DNA from: Streptomyces sp. NBC_00224
GTDB lineage: Bacteria > Actinomycetota > Actinomycetes > Streptomycetales > Streptomycetaceae
DNA length: 64,000 nucleotides
NCBI RefSeq assembly: GCF_041435195.1
Contig: NZ_CP108106.1
Coordinates: 1,860,001 to 1,924,000 of the forward strand
Reading direction: 5' to 3'
A model generated the notes under the pieces. That model saw only the letters and a list, made by a program, of their open reading frames with translations, made no database searches and was not told the origin of the DNA. This document shows, one piece after another, positions 17,591 to 25,446 of this stretch. Within the stretch, counting starts at the first letter, position 1; each line of letters begins with the position of its first letter. The position numbers and the translations under genes are program-made.

Positions 17591-18106
17591 ATGGCGGTGG
17601 ACGCGCTCGACACCCGGATCCTGCGGCTCCTCATCGAGCGGCCGCGCACCAGCGTGCGGGAGTACGCACGACTGCTCGGCGTCGCGCGCGGCACGCTGCA
17701 GGCGCGGCTCGACCGCCTGGAGCGGGACGGGGTGATCACCGGGACGGGCCCGTTCCTCTCCCCCGCGGCCCTCGGCCACCCCGTCCTCGCGTTCGTCCAC
17801 GTCGAGGTCACCCAGGGCCATCTCGACGAGGTGGGCGACGCGCTCGCGGCCGTTCCGGAGATCGTCGAGGCGTTCTCGATCACCGGCGGCGGCGATCTGC
17901 TGACCCGCGTCGTGGCCCGGGACGCCGGTCATCTCGAAGACGTCATCCAGCGCCTGATCCAGCTCCCGGGCGTGGTGCGCACCCGCACCGAGGTGGCCCT
18001 GCGCGAGCGGGTGCCGCACCGGCTGCTGCCGCTGGTGGAGGCGGTGGGGCGGGCTGCCGGAGCGCAGAAGGAGCAGGAGAGCGGCACCGGCGCGCATTCC
18101 CGCTGA
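17591..18106 (+). CDS. Lrp/AsnC-family transcriptional regulator
   Basis: A 171-residue protein from ATG 17591, with a purine-rich AGGAAGGGA upstream. An N-terminal winged helix-turn-helix (LDTRILRLLIERPRTSVREY, then GVARGTLQARLDRLERDGVI) spans about 5-55. The C-terminal RAM effector/oligomerisation domain spans ~70-145 (FSITGGGDLLTRVVARDAGH is the conserved G-x-D-(Y/L)-L region). Lrp/AsnC proteins sense amino acids or related small molecules. It is transcribed away from two FUSC exporter genes, and the palindrome in the gap suggests it regulates itself and them. Confidence 0.9.
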   Translation: MAVDALDTRILRLLIERPRTSVREYARLLGVARGTLQARLDRLERDGVITGTGPFLSPAALGHPVLAFVHVEVTQGHLDEVGDALAAVPEIVEAFSITGGGDLLTRVVARDAGHLEDVIQRLIQLPGVVRTRTEVALRERVPHRLLPLVEAVGRAAGAQKEQESGTGAHSR

Positions 18107-18188
18107 CCCATCGGATTTCCCATACCTGCCATGCGGTTCTCCATTGGCCGCCCAACGAAGACGGGTCTACGTTCGAGGACATCGGCGC

Positions 18189-18207
18189 GCGGGCCCACCG
18201 GGCCCGC
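18189..18207. terminator. Compact GC hairpin after the Lrp gene
   Basis: GCGGGCCC and GGGCCCGC are perfect 8-bp arms around a 3-nt loop, 83 bases past the Lrp stop and 76 before the next start. Likely a terminator for the regulator, or a 5' leader structure of the following gene. Confidence 0.4.
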
Positions 18208-18282
18208 GGCGCCGCAGCCCGCACCTTCCCCGGGCCGCCCCGGCATCCCGGCCCGGCCCGACTCCCCTCGGAGACATGTGAC

Positions 18283-18981
18283 ATGGCAAAGATCCTTTTC
18301 GTGATGACCGGCGCCGACCAGTGGACGCTCGCCGACGGCAGCAAGCACCCGACCGGCTTCTGGGCGGAGGAGGCCGTCGCCCCGTACGAGGCGTTCACCG
18401 GCGCGGGCCACGAGATCGTGGTCGCCACGCCCGGCGGGGTCGTCCCGCCCGTCGACAAGGGCAGCCTCGCCGCCGAGGTCAACGGCGGCCAGGAGAACGC
18501 CGACCGCATCGCCAAGACGCTGGACTCGATGGACGAGCTCCGGCGCCCGGTGAAGCTGGCGGAGGTCGACCTCGACGCGTACGACGCGGTGTTCTACCCC
18601 GGCGGCCACGGCCCGATGGAGGACCTGGCGGTCAACGCCGACTCCGGCAGGCTGCTGACCGACGCGCTCGCCTCGGGCAAGCCGCTCGGCGTGGTGTGCC
18701 ACGCCCCGGCCGCACTGCTCGCCGCGACCGGCCAGGACGGCTCCAACGCGTTCGCGGGCTACCGGCTGACCGGCTTCAGCAACGCCGAGGAGACCCAGGC
18801 GGGCCTCGCGGACAAGGCGAAGTGGCTGCTCCAGGACCGTCTGGTGGAGTTCGGCGCCGACTTCCAGGAGGGCGAGCCGTGGGCCCCGCACGTGGTCACC
18901 GACCGCAATCTGGTTACCGGGCAGAACCCGGCTTCCGCCGGTCCGCTGGCCGCCGAGCTCCTGAAGCGGCTGGCCGCCTGA
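18283..18981 (+). CDS. DJ-1/PfpI-family class I glutamine amidotransferase-like protein
   Basis: A 232-residue protein from ATG 18283. The fold signature is clear: VMTGADQW near the start, AYDAVFYPGGHGPMEDLA (about 98-115) and the nucleophile elbow GVVCHAPAALL with Cys near 140. The acidic residue preceding the elbow strand and the His after Cys fit the Hsp31/YhbO-like group. Relatives act as glyoxalase III/deglycases, chaperones or amidases, often induced by oxidative or carbonyl stress. The gene is monocistronic and followed by a small cupin gene. Confidence 0.85.
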   Translation: MAKILFVMTGADQWTLADGSKHPTGFWAEEAVAPYEAFTGAGHEIVVATPGGVVPPVDKGSLAAEVNGGQENADRIAKTLDSMDELRRPVKLAEVDLDAYDAVFYPGGHGPMEDLAVNADSGRLLTDALASGKPLGVVCHAPAALLAATGQDGSNAFAGYRLTGFSNAEETQAGLADKAKWLLQDRLVEFGADFQEGEPWAPHVVTDRNLVTGQNPASAGPLAAELLKRLAA

Positions 18982-19128
18982 CGCCTGGGGGACCTCGCTG
19001 CTTCCGGCCCCCGAGTTGCGTCCCGCCCGGGAGCCGGAAGTCTTGAGGACGACACCCGTACGGAAGACGCCCGTACGGAATCGGAGCACAGCCATCCGGC
19101 TCAGCCAGCTCAGCAAGGGGGCAGACCC

Positions 19129-19452
19129 ATGCAGGACCTCGCAGCGCTCGCGGAGGAGCACCTGGCCAAGGCACGCCTCGCCTCACACGGCCGCAGCGCC
19201 CATCTCATCGTGCACGACGGCGCGCTGCGGCAGAGCGTGATCGCGCTGACCTCGGACTCCGAGCTCGACGAGCACAACGCGCCGCTCTCGGCCACTCTTC
19301 AGGTGCTGCGCGGCCATGTACGGCTGACGTCCAACAGCGGCAACAAGGAGCTCCGCGCGGGCGAGCTCTGCGAGATCCCCAAGGAGCGCCACGGCCTGCT
19401 GGCCCTGGAGGACTCGGCGGTGCTCCTGACGGCCGTCACCGTGGTGGCGTAG
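19129..19452 (+). CDS. Small cupin-domain protein
   Basis: A 107-residue single cupin from ATG 19129. The core is ATLQVLRGHVRLTSNSG followed by ELRAGELCEIPKERHGLLAL; the second cupin motif has its His (KERHGL). Motif 1 lacks the usual two histidines (LRGHV has one), so metal binding may be weak. Likely a sensor or small-molecule-binding protein. Its 3' end overlaps the convergent transporter gene by 17 bases. Confidence 0.75.
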   Translation: MQDLAALAEEHLAKARLASHGRSAHLIVHDGALRQSVIALTSDSELDEHNAPLSATLQVLRGHVRLTSNSGNKELRAGELCEIPKERHGLLALEDSAVLLTAVTVVA

Positions 19453-20437
19453 CGGCGGGTTCCGTGGCGGTCGCGGAGGCGCCGTTCCCCGGCGCCCGCC
19501 CGGCTCCCCCGCCCGCCCTGGTCACCAGGAAACCGGCCAGCGTCAGCAGCCACGCCGCCACCGCGACCCACAAAAGCACCACGCCCAGCGTGTGCAGCCC
19601 CTTGACGTGCGCGGCCGCGGCGGTGGACAGCGCGGCCACGGCCGTCATCCCCAGCGGGAAGACGGTCGCCCAGCGCCGTACGTCGTAGTGCGGCCGGGGT
19701 CTGACCACCTCCGCCGTCAGCAGGACGGCGTACCAGGCGAGACCGAGGCCGAGCAGGACCAGGGTGGCCGTGCGCAGGGCGTGGTGGGCGTCCCCGGTCC
19801 ACAGCGGCGACGCGGTCAGCTTCGAGCCGGCCAGCGCCGAGATCGCCAGTGCGCCGCCCGCGATCCACTGGTCGCCCGCCCCGGTCCACACCTGCCGGAA
19901 GTCGAACCGGACCAGCGCCTCCCCGTAGAGCAGCACCCCGAGGCAGAAGACCACGAGGGCCGCCCGGGCGAGCCAGTCGCCCTCGCCCATGGCGGCGAGC
20001 GTGGCCGCCGGCACCGCGAGCCCCTGGGTGGCGACGCACACCAGGAACGCCCCGCCGGGCATCCGCCGCTTCCAGTGGCGTACGACCGAGTACAGCAGTC
20101 CGGGCCAGAGCGCGGCGGCCAGCGCGAGCAGGGCGGCGGCCGCCGGCTGCCAGCCGAGCGCCGAGAGCCGGGTGCCCAGCACGGCCGTGGCCGCGACGGC
20201 CGTCAGGGCGGGCGGGGTGTCGGCCTCCGCGTGCCAGCGCGGGCGGTCGCGCAGGAACCGGGCCGAGAAGTCGGCGGCGAGCACCACCCACACGGCGCCG
20301 GCCAGCGCGAGGGCGGCGCGCGAGAAGGTCTCGTGGCCGACGAGGTGCAGACCGATGGAGACGATGCCGGTCGCCATGACGGCGGAGCCGGCCGCCGGGG
20401 GGAGTTCGGCCCACCAGGGGCCGGGAGGACGGGTCAC
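19436..20437 (-). CDS. TDT/SLAC1-family transporter
   Basis: A 333-residue membrane protein with about ten helices. The opening (PPAAGSAVMATGIVSIGLHL) is the hallmark of the tellurite-resistance/dicarboxylate transporter (TDT) family, whose first helix carries an (A)VMATGIxS motif. The C-terminal ~30 residues are soluble and low-complexity. Members move C4-dicarboxylates, sulfite or anions. Convergent with the cupin gene and divergent from the chitinase. Substrate unknown. Confidence 0.8.
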   Translation of the reverse strand: MTRPPGPWWAELPPAAGSAVMATGIVSIGLHLVGHETFSRAALALAGAVWVVLAADFSARFLRDRPRWHAEADTPPALTAVAATAVLGTRLSALGWQPAAAALLALAAALWPGLLYSVVRHWKRRMPGGAFLVCVATQGLAVPAATLAAMGEGDWLARAALVVFCLGVLLYGEALVRFDFRQVWTGAGDQWIAGGALAISALAGSKLTASPLWTGDAHHALRTATLVLLGLGLAWYAVLLTAEVVRPRPHYDVRRWATVFPLGMTAVAALSTAAAAHVKGLHTLGVVLLWVAVAAWLLTLAGFLVTRAGGGAGRAPGNGASATATEPAATPPR

Positions 20438-20516
20438 CGTGCCATCGGTACGCGGCGGCCGCCGGGCCCGCCACTCGGATGCGCCAAGAAGACCATCGGG
20501 GACACCCGTCCCAGCT

Positions 20517-20558
20517 TGGTCCAGACCTATTGACGGAAGGTCTGGACCACTTTACGGT
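20517..20558 (+). promoter_or_regulatory. Chitinase promoter with 12-bp inverted repeat flanking the -35
   Basis: TGGTCCAGACCT (20517-20528) and AGGTCTGGACCA (20538-20549) are exact inverted copies. Between them lies a -35-like TTGACG (20530-20535), and TACGGT (20553-20558) sits 17 bases downstream as the -10. Streptomyces chitinase promoters carry TGGTCYAGACCT-type repeats around the -35, and the second arm plus ACT resembles the DasR site (dre). This suggests induction by chitin breakdown products and repression by DasR. Confidence 0.75.
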
Positions 20559-20632
20559 GTGGCGCAGCCGGACCCCGTACCGCAACCGGACCCGTACGTC
20601 TCCAGGTTCCCCACAGCCCAGGAGGTACCCCC

Positions 20633-21685
20633 ATGCTCGGTCGGATGTTACGTCTCGCGGGAGCGGGCCTGACGCTGGCACTCGCCGCGCAGTTGCCCGC
20701 CGCGGCCGCGCCCGCCGCACCCCAGGGCGACACCTGCGCGGTGAAGTCGAAGCCCGCGGGCAAGGTGCTCCAGGGCTACTGGGAGAACTGGGACGGCGCC
20801 TCCAACGGCGTCCACCCGCCGTTCGGCTGGACCCCGATCACCGACTCCCGTATCGCCGCGCACGGTTACAACGTCATCAACGCGGCGTTCCCCGTCATCC
20901 GCTCCGACGGCACCGCGCTGTGGGAGGACGGGATGGACGCGACCGTGAAGGTCGCCACCCCGGCACAGATGTGCGCGGCCAAGGAGTCCGGGCAGACGAT
21001 CCTGCTGTCCATCGGCGGGGCGGCGGCCGGGATCGACCTGAGCTCCAGTGCGGTCGCGGACAGGTTCGTCGCGACGGTCGTACCCATCCTCAAGAAGTAC
21101 AACTTCGACGGAATCGACATCGACATCGAGACCGGTCTGGTGGGCAGCGGAAATATCGGCCAACTCTCCACCTCCCAGGCGAACCTGGTCCGCATCATTG
21201 ATGGCGTCCTCGCCCAAATGCCCTCGAACTTCGGGCTCACGATGGCGCCGGAGACCGCATACGTCACGGGCGGCAGCGTCGCATACGGGTCGATCTGGGG
21301 CGCATATCTGCCCATCGTGAAGAAATACGCGGACAACGGCCGGCTGTGGTGGCTGAACATGCAGTACTACAACGGCAGCATGTACGGCTGCTCCGGCGAC
21401 TCGTACTCGGCGGGAACCGTCCAGGGCTTCACCGCCCAGACGGACTGCCTCAACAAGGGCCTGGTCGTCCAGGGCACCACCATCCGGGTCCCCTACGACA
21501 AGCAGGTCCCGGGCCTGCCCGCGCAGCCGGGCGCCGGGGGCGGCTATATGGCGCCGAGCCTGGTGTCGCAGGCGTGGAACCGCTACGGCGGCGCGCTGAA
21601 GGGCCTGATGACCTGGTCGATCAACTGGGACGGGTCCAAGGGCTGGACGTTCGGCAACAACGTGAAGGCGCTGCAAGGACGCTGA
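20633..21685 (+). CDS. Secreted GH18 chitinase
   Basis: A 350-residue protein from ATG 20633. Residues 1-26 are a Sec signal peptide (LRLAGAGLTLALAAQLPAAA, cleavage around APA-AP). The rest is one GH18 barrel: GYWENWDG opens the domain, SIGGAAAG is the strand-3 motif, and the catalytic DGIDIDIE is at 159-166 with Glu166 as acid. MTWSINWDG near the end is the strand-8 motif. There is no carbohydrate-binding or fibronectin domain, so it is a compact catalytic-only chitinase. It degrades chitin outside the cell. Confidence 0.93.
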   Translation: MLGRMLRLAGAGLTLALAAQLPAAAAPAAPQGDTCAVKSKPAGKVLQGYWENWDGASNGVHPPFGWTPITDSRIAAHGYNVINAAFPVIRSDGTALWEDGMDATVKVATPAQMCAAKESGQTILLSIGGAAAGIDLSSSAVADRFVATVVPILKKYNFDGIDIDIETGLVGSGNIGQLSTSQANLVRIIDGVLAQMPSNFGLTMAPETAYVTGGSVAYGSIWGAYLPIVKKYADNGRLWWLNMQYYNGSMYGCSGDSYSAGTVQGFTAQTDCLNKGLVVQGTTIRVPYDKQVPGLPAQPGAGGGYMAPSLVSQAWNRYGGALKGLMTWSINWDGSKGWTFGNNVKALQGR

Positions 21686-22066
21686 TTTTGTTACTCCACT
21701 GCGGAACCCCATCTTCCGCAAACCTGCACACCGCATGCCCGAACCAGTCACGTCGGGCCCGCCCGGGCCGGCTCCGCCCCCGGCGGGCCGGCGGCTTAAG
21801 GGCCGGAGTGTCCCACTTGGGAGAAAGGGCGCCCGGCCGAACGGAATTCATGAAGTGAAACTCGTGAAGAAGCTGCCACCGATTCCTCAACGGACCTGCA
21901 CGGGGCGGTAATCCAGACCGGGAGAAGGCCTGATCAGGCGCGGTGGGATTGGCTGGGCGCCAGGTCGGCGTGCTTTGATCCTGGCCCATGCGGAGCCCCC
22001 CTGACGGGCTCTCTCCGCAGGGATTCCCCCCACACCATTCCCCCCAATACGAAGGGCAGTTTCCCC
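21686..22066. other. Intergenic region: terminator and leader structures
   Basis: 381 bases without a supported gene. GGCCCGCC (21756-21763) and GGCGGGCC (21782-21789) form a likely chitinase terminator. Close to the peptide gene, GCGGAGCCC pairs with the later GGGCTCTCTCCGC (about 21991-22019) with a small bulge, making a leader hairpin on the precursor transcript. A 15-codon frame at 21864 (VKKLPPIPQRTCTGR) is probably chance. Confidence 0.45.
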
Positions 22067-22294
22067 ATGAACATCACCCCCCAGGTCGAGACCCGCGAGA
22101 TCTCCGACGCCGACCTCGACAACGTGTCCGGCGGCCTCGTCGGCACCGCGCTCGGCAACGTGACCGGCACCGCCGACTCGCTCCTCCCGGTCTCGGGCAT
22201 CGTGGGCTCGGTCACGGGTCTGGTCGAGTCGACCACCGGCGTGAACACCGGCGCCGTCACCGGTCTGGCCTCCGGCCTCGTCGCCGGTCTCTGA
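22067..22294 (+). CDS. Double-glycine-leader precursor peptide with glycine-zipper core
   Basis: A 75-residue peptide from ATG 22067 with AAGGGCAG upstream. Residues 1-23 are an acidic leader ending EISDADLDNVSGG, the classic double-glycine site cut by C39 peptidases. The predicted 52-residue core has no Cys, Lys, Arg or aromatic residue and is built from Gly, Val, Thr, Leu, Ala and Ser. Glycines fall every fourth residue in two runs: 22-26-30-34 and 58-62-66-70-74 (with 47-51 between), that is, tandem GxxxG glycine zippers. Lack of Cys excludes lanthionine or disulfide bridges. No modifying enzyme is adjacent; the next genes form a dedicated exporter. Likely a membrane-active or self-assembling secreted peptide; activity is inferred. 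Confidence 0.8.
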   Translation: MNITPQVETREISDADLDNVSGGLVGTALGNVTGTADSLLPVSGIVGSVTGLVESTTGVNTGAVTGLASGLVAGL

Positions 22295-22304
22295 GACTGC
22301 GCGC

Positions 22305-22335
22305 GAGCCCCGGAACCCGCTCGGTTCCGGGGCTC
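22305..22335 (+). terminator. Perfect 12-bp hairpin between precursor and exporter genes
   Basis: GAGCCCCGGAAC (22305-22316) and GTTCCGGGGCTC (22324-22335) are perfect complements with a 7-nt loop, 10 bases past the precursor stop and 33 before the adaptor start. In peptide operons such a leaky terminator keeps precursor mRNA in excess over the transporter. Confidence 0.75.
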
Positions 22336-22368
22336 CCCGCATTCGTTCCCAGGTAAGGGCAGAGTCCC

Positions 22369-23175
22369 GTGCAATTTCGTCAACAGGCCCTTTCCAAGCT
22401 CCAGTCACCGGAGGAACTCGACCTGCCGGTGCGTTTCGCGCGCCCGCAGGGGCGGCTCGTCCTCGCCGTCACCGTGGCCGTCATGGCCGCCGCCTGCTTC
22501 TGGGCGGTGACCGGATCGGTCTCCTCCACCCTGAGCGCGCCCGGCATCCTCACCCACGCCCAGGGCAGCTACGTCCTGCAGAGCCCCGTGGCCGGACAGG
22601 TCACCGGTGTGCTCGCGAAGGAGGGCGAGGCCCTCGCCGCCGGAGCGCCGCTGCTCAAGGTCCGCACCGAGCAAGGCGACCGGGTCGTCCGCGCCATCGC
22701 GGCGGGCCGGCTGACCACGCTCCGGGCCGCCATCGGCGCGGTCGTCGCCACCGGGGCCGACGTGGCGAGCGTCGAGCGGACCGGCGGCGCCGACGACCCG
22801 CTGATGGCGATGCTGTACGTACCGGGTGGCGGCGGCGCCTCCGTCCCGGTGGGCGCGCCCGTCGACCTCACCGTCCAGTCCGTGCCCAGCGGACAGTACG
22901 GGGTGCTGCGGGGCAGGGTGGCGGCCGTCGGCCGCGGCGCCCAGACCCGCGAGCGGATCGCCGCCTTCCTCGGCGACGCCCAGCTCGGCGAGCAGTTCTC
23001 GCGGCAGGGCAGGCCGGTCGCGGTCCTGGTGGAGCTGGACCGCTCGGCCGCCACGAAGTCCGGCTACCGCTGGTCCTCGGCCCAGGGCCCGCCGTACGCG
23101 GTCGACTCCATGACCCCGGCCACCGGCTCCGTCCACCTGGCCGACCAGCGTCCCCTCGATTGGCTCCTCCCGTGA
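22369..23175 (+). CDS. NHLM-type HlyD-like secretion adaptor
   Basis: A 268-residue protein from GTG 22369. A short cytoplasmic segment containing SPEELDLPVRF precedes one membrane helix at about 29-48 (LVLAVTVAVMAAACFWAV). A biotinyl/lipoyl-like hairpin follows (QSPVAGQVTGVLAKEGEALA, about 64-83), then a beta-rich C-terminal part. This fits the secretion protein of NHLM bacteriocin systems, a membrane-fusion adaptor for ABC export; it is shorter than classical HlyD because there is no outer membrane to reach. Its stop overlaps the GTGA start of the peptidase-ABC gene. Confidence 0.85.
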   Translation: MQFRQQALSKLQSPEELDLPVRFARPQGRLVLAVTVAVMAAACFWAVTGSVSSTLSAPGILTHAQGSYVLQSPVAGQVTGVLAKEGEALAAGAPLLKVRTEQGDRVVRAIAAGRLTTLRAAIGAVVATGADVASVERTGGADDPLMAMLYVPGGGGASVPVGAPVDLTVQSVPSGQYGVLRGRVAAVGRGAQTRERIAAFLGDAQLGEQFSRQGRPVAVLVELDRSAATKSGYRWSSAQGPPYAVDSMTPATGSVHLADQRPLDWLLP

Positions 23176-25445
23176 CCGCACCACCCGCCTCCTCCGCGCC
23201 CCCGCAGCTCCCGCCCCCCGGCCGCGGCCGCCACCGCCCCGAGAGCGCACCGGCGGGCAGGCGCCGTGCCCGGCAGGCGCCGAAGGCGAAGCGGGCGAGG
23301 ACCGTGCGCAGCCCCACCGTCCTCCAGATGGAGGCCCTGGAGTGCGGCGCCGCCTCGCTGGCGATGGTGCTCGCGCACCACGGCCGCCATGTGCCGCTGG
23401 AGGAGCTGCGCATCGCGTGCGGCGTCTCGCGCGACGGCTCGCGGGCCAGCAACGTACTGAAGGCCGCCCGCAGTTACGGGCTCACGGCCAAGGGCATGCA
23501 GATGGAGCCCGCCGCGCTGGCGGAGGTGCGCGCGCCCGCCATCCTGTTCTGGGAGTTCAACCACTACGTCGTCTACGACGGCATCGGCCGCCGCTTCGGG
23601 CGGCGGGGCGTGTACATCAACGACCCCGACAAGGGCCGCAGGTTCGTGCCCGCCGAGGACTTCGACACCAGCTTCACCGGTGTCGTCCTGGTCCTCGAAC
23701 CAGGTGACGGATTCCGGCGCGGCGGCCGCCGGCCCGGGGTGCTCGGCGCGCTGCCCGCGCGGCTGCGGGGCACCACCGGCACGATGCTGGTCGCGCTCCT
23801 CGCCAGCCTGCTGCTCGTGGCGGTCGGAGCGACGCTGCCCGCGCTGAGCCGCACCTACATCGACACCTTTCTGATCGGTGATCAGACCTCCCTGCTGGGC
23901 GTGCTGTTCACGGCCATGGGCACCATGGTGGCGCTCACCGCCGCGCTGACCTGGCTCCAGCAGGCCAACCTGCTGCGCGGGCGCATGATCTCGTCGACGC
24001 TCGGCGGCGCCCGCTTCTTCCGGCACCTGCTCCGGCTGCCGGTGACGTTCTTCGCCCAGCGCAGCCCCGCCGACCTCGTCCAGCGGCTCCAGTCCAACGA
24101 CGCGGTGGCCGAGACCCTGGCCCGCGACCTCACCGCGGCGGGCGTCGACGGCGTCGTGGTGCTGCTCTACGCCTTCCTGCTGTGGACCTACGACCCGCAG
24201 CTCACCGTCATCGGGGTGGGTATCGCGCTGCTCAACGTGGTCGCGATGCGTGTGGTGGTGCGCCTGCGGGCCACCCGTACCCAGAAGCTGCGGGCCGACA
24301 GTGCCCGGCTGACCAACACCTCGTACACCGGCCTCCAGTTGATCGAGACGATGAAGGCGACCGGTGGCGAGGACGGCTACTTCCGCCGCTGGGCGGGGCA
24401 GCACGCCACCACCCTGGAGGAGCAGCAGCGCCTCGGGGTGCCGAGCGCGTGGCTGGGCGTCGTCGCCCCGCTGCTCGCCACGCTCAACAGCGCGCTGATC
24501 CTGTGGATCGGCGGGCTGCGGGCGGTCGAGGGGCACCTCTCGATCGGGCTGCTCGTGGCGTTCCAGGCGCTGGTGACCCGCTTCACCGCGCCGGTCACCC
24601 GGCTGAACTCGGTGGCGGGCCGGATCCAGGACTTCGCGGCGGATGTGGCCCGCCTCAAGGACGTGGAGAACTTCCCGGTGGACGCGCTGTACACACGCGA
24701 CGGGCCGGAGCACAGCACCCGCAGGCTCAAGGGCCATGTGACGCTCGACGACATCACCTTCGGCTACAGCCCGCTGGACGCGCCGCTGCTCACCGGCTTC
24801 TCGCTGTCCGTGGGGCCGGGGCAGCAGGTGGCGCTCGTCGGCGGCTCCGGCAGCGGCAAGTCGACGGTGTCCCGGCTCATTTCGGGCCTCTACACGCCGT
24901 GGGAGGGCACGATCCGCATCGACGGGCAGCGCCTGGAGGACATCTCCCGCAGCGCGCTCGCCGCCTCGGTCTCCTTCGTCGACCAGGACGTCTTCCTCTT
25001 CGAGGGCACCGTGCGGGACAACGTGGCGCTGTGGGACCCGTCGGTTCCGGACGACGCGGTCGTCGCCGCTCTTCAGGACGCGGCCCTGTACGAGGTCGTC
25101 GCCCGCCGCCCGGGAGGCATCCACGGCCGGGTCGAGCAGGACGGCCGCAACTTCTCCGGCGGGCAGCGCCAGCGCCTGGAGATCGCCCGCGCCCTGGTAC
25201 GCCGCCCCAGCATCCTGGTCCTCGACGAGGTCACCAGCGCCCTGGACGCGGAGACCGAGCAGGTCATCATCGACAATCTGCGCCGGCGCGGCTGCGCCTG
25301 CGTCGTGATCGCCCACCGGCTGAGCACGGTCCGCGACAGCGACGAGATCGTGGTCCTGGACCACGGCGCCGTCGTGGAGCGCGGCCGGCACGAGGAACTC
25401 CTCGCGGCGGGCGGGGCGTACGCCGAGCTGGTCAAGGAGCACTGA
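23172..25445 (+). CDS. NHLM-type ABC exporter with C39 peptidase domain
   Basis: 757 residues if started at GTG 23172, whose GTGA overlaps the adaptor stop; a TTG 12 bases earlier is less likely. The C39 peptidase has oxyanion Gln52, nucleophile Cys58 in QMEALECGAASLA, His131 in FNHYVVYDG and Asp151 in INDPDKG, so it should cleave behind the precursor GG. Six membrane helices follow at about 180-460. The ATPase has Walker A GGSGSGKST, signature SGGQRQRLEIARAL, Walker B ILVLDEVTSALD and switch His in IAHRLSTV. It trims and exports the 22067 peptide. All catalytic residues look intact. Confidence 0.93.
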   Translation: MTAPPASSAPPQLPPPGRGRHRPESAPAGRRRARQAPKAKRARTVRSPTVLQMEALECGAASLAMVLAHHGRHVPLEELRIACGVSRDGSRASNVLKAARSYGLTAKGMQMEPAALAEVRAPAILFWEFNHYVVYDGIGRRFGRRGVYINDPDKGRRFVPAEDFDTSFTGVVLVLEPGDGFRRGGRRPGVLGALPARLRGTTGTMLVALLASLLLVAVGATLPALSRTYIDTFLIGDQTSLLGVLFTAMGTMVALTAALTWLQQANLLRGRMISSTLGGARFFRHLLRLPVTFFAQRSPADLVQRLQSNDAVAETLARDLTAAGVDGVVVLLYAFLLWTYDPQLTVIGVGIALLNVVAMRVVVRLRATRTQKLRADSARLTNTSYTGLQLIETMKATGGEDGYFRRWAGQHATTLEEQQRLGVPSAWLGVVAPLLATLNSALILWIGGLRAVEGHLSIGLLVAFQALVTRFTAPVTRLNSVAGRIQDFAADVARLKDVENFPVDALYTRDGPEHSTRRLKGHVTLDDITFGYSPLDAPLLTGFSLSVGPGQQVALVGGSGSGKSTVSRLISGLYTPWEGTIRIDGQRLEDISRSALAASVSFVDQDVFLFEGTVRDNVALWDPSVPDDAVVAALQDAALYEVVARRPGGIHGRVEQDGRNFSGGQRQRLEIARALVRRPSILVLDEVTSALDAETEQVIIDNLRRRGCACVVIAHRLSTVRDSDEIVVLDHGAVVERGRHEELLAAGGAYAELVKEH

Positions 25446-25446
25446 G

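Noticed and set aside
22067..22294. Lanthipeptide precursor
   Set aside because: The peptide has no cysteine and no LanM/LanB-type enzyme is nearby.
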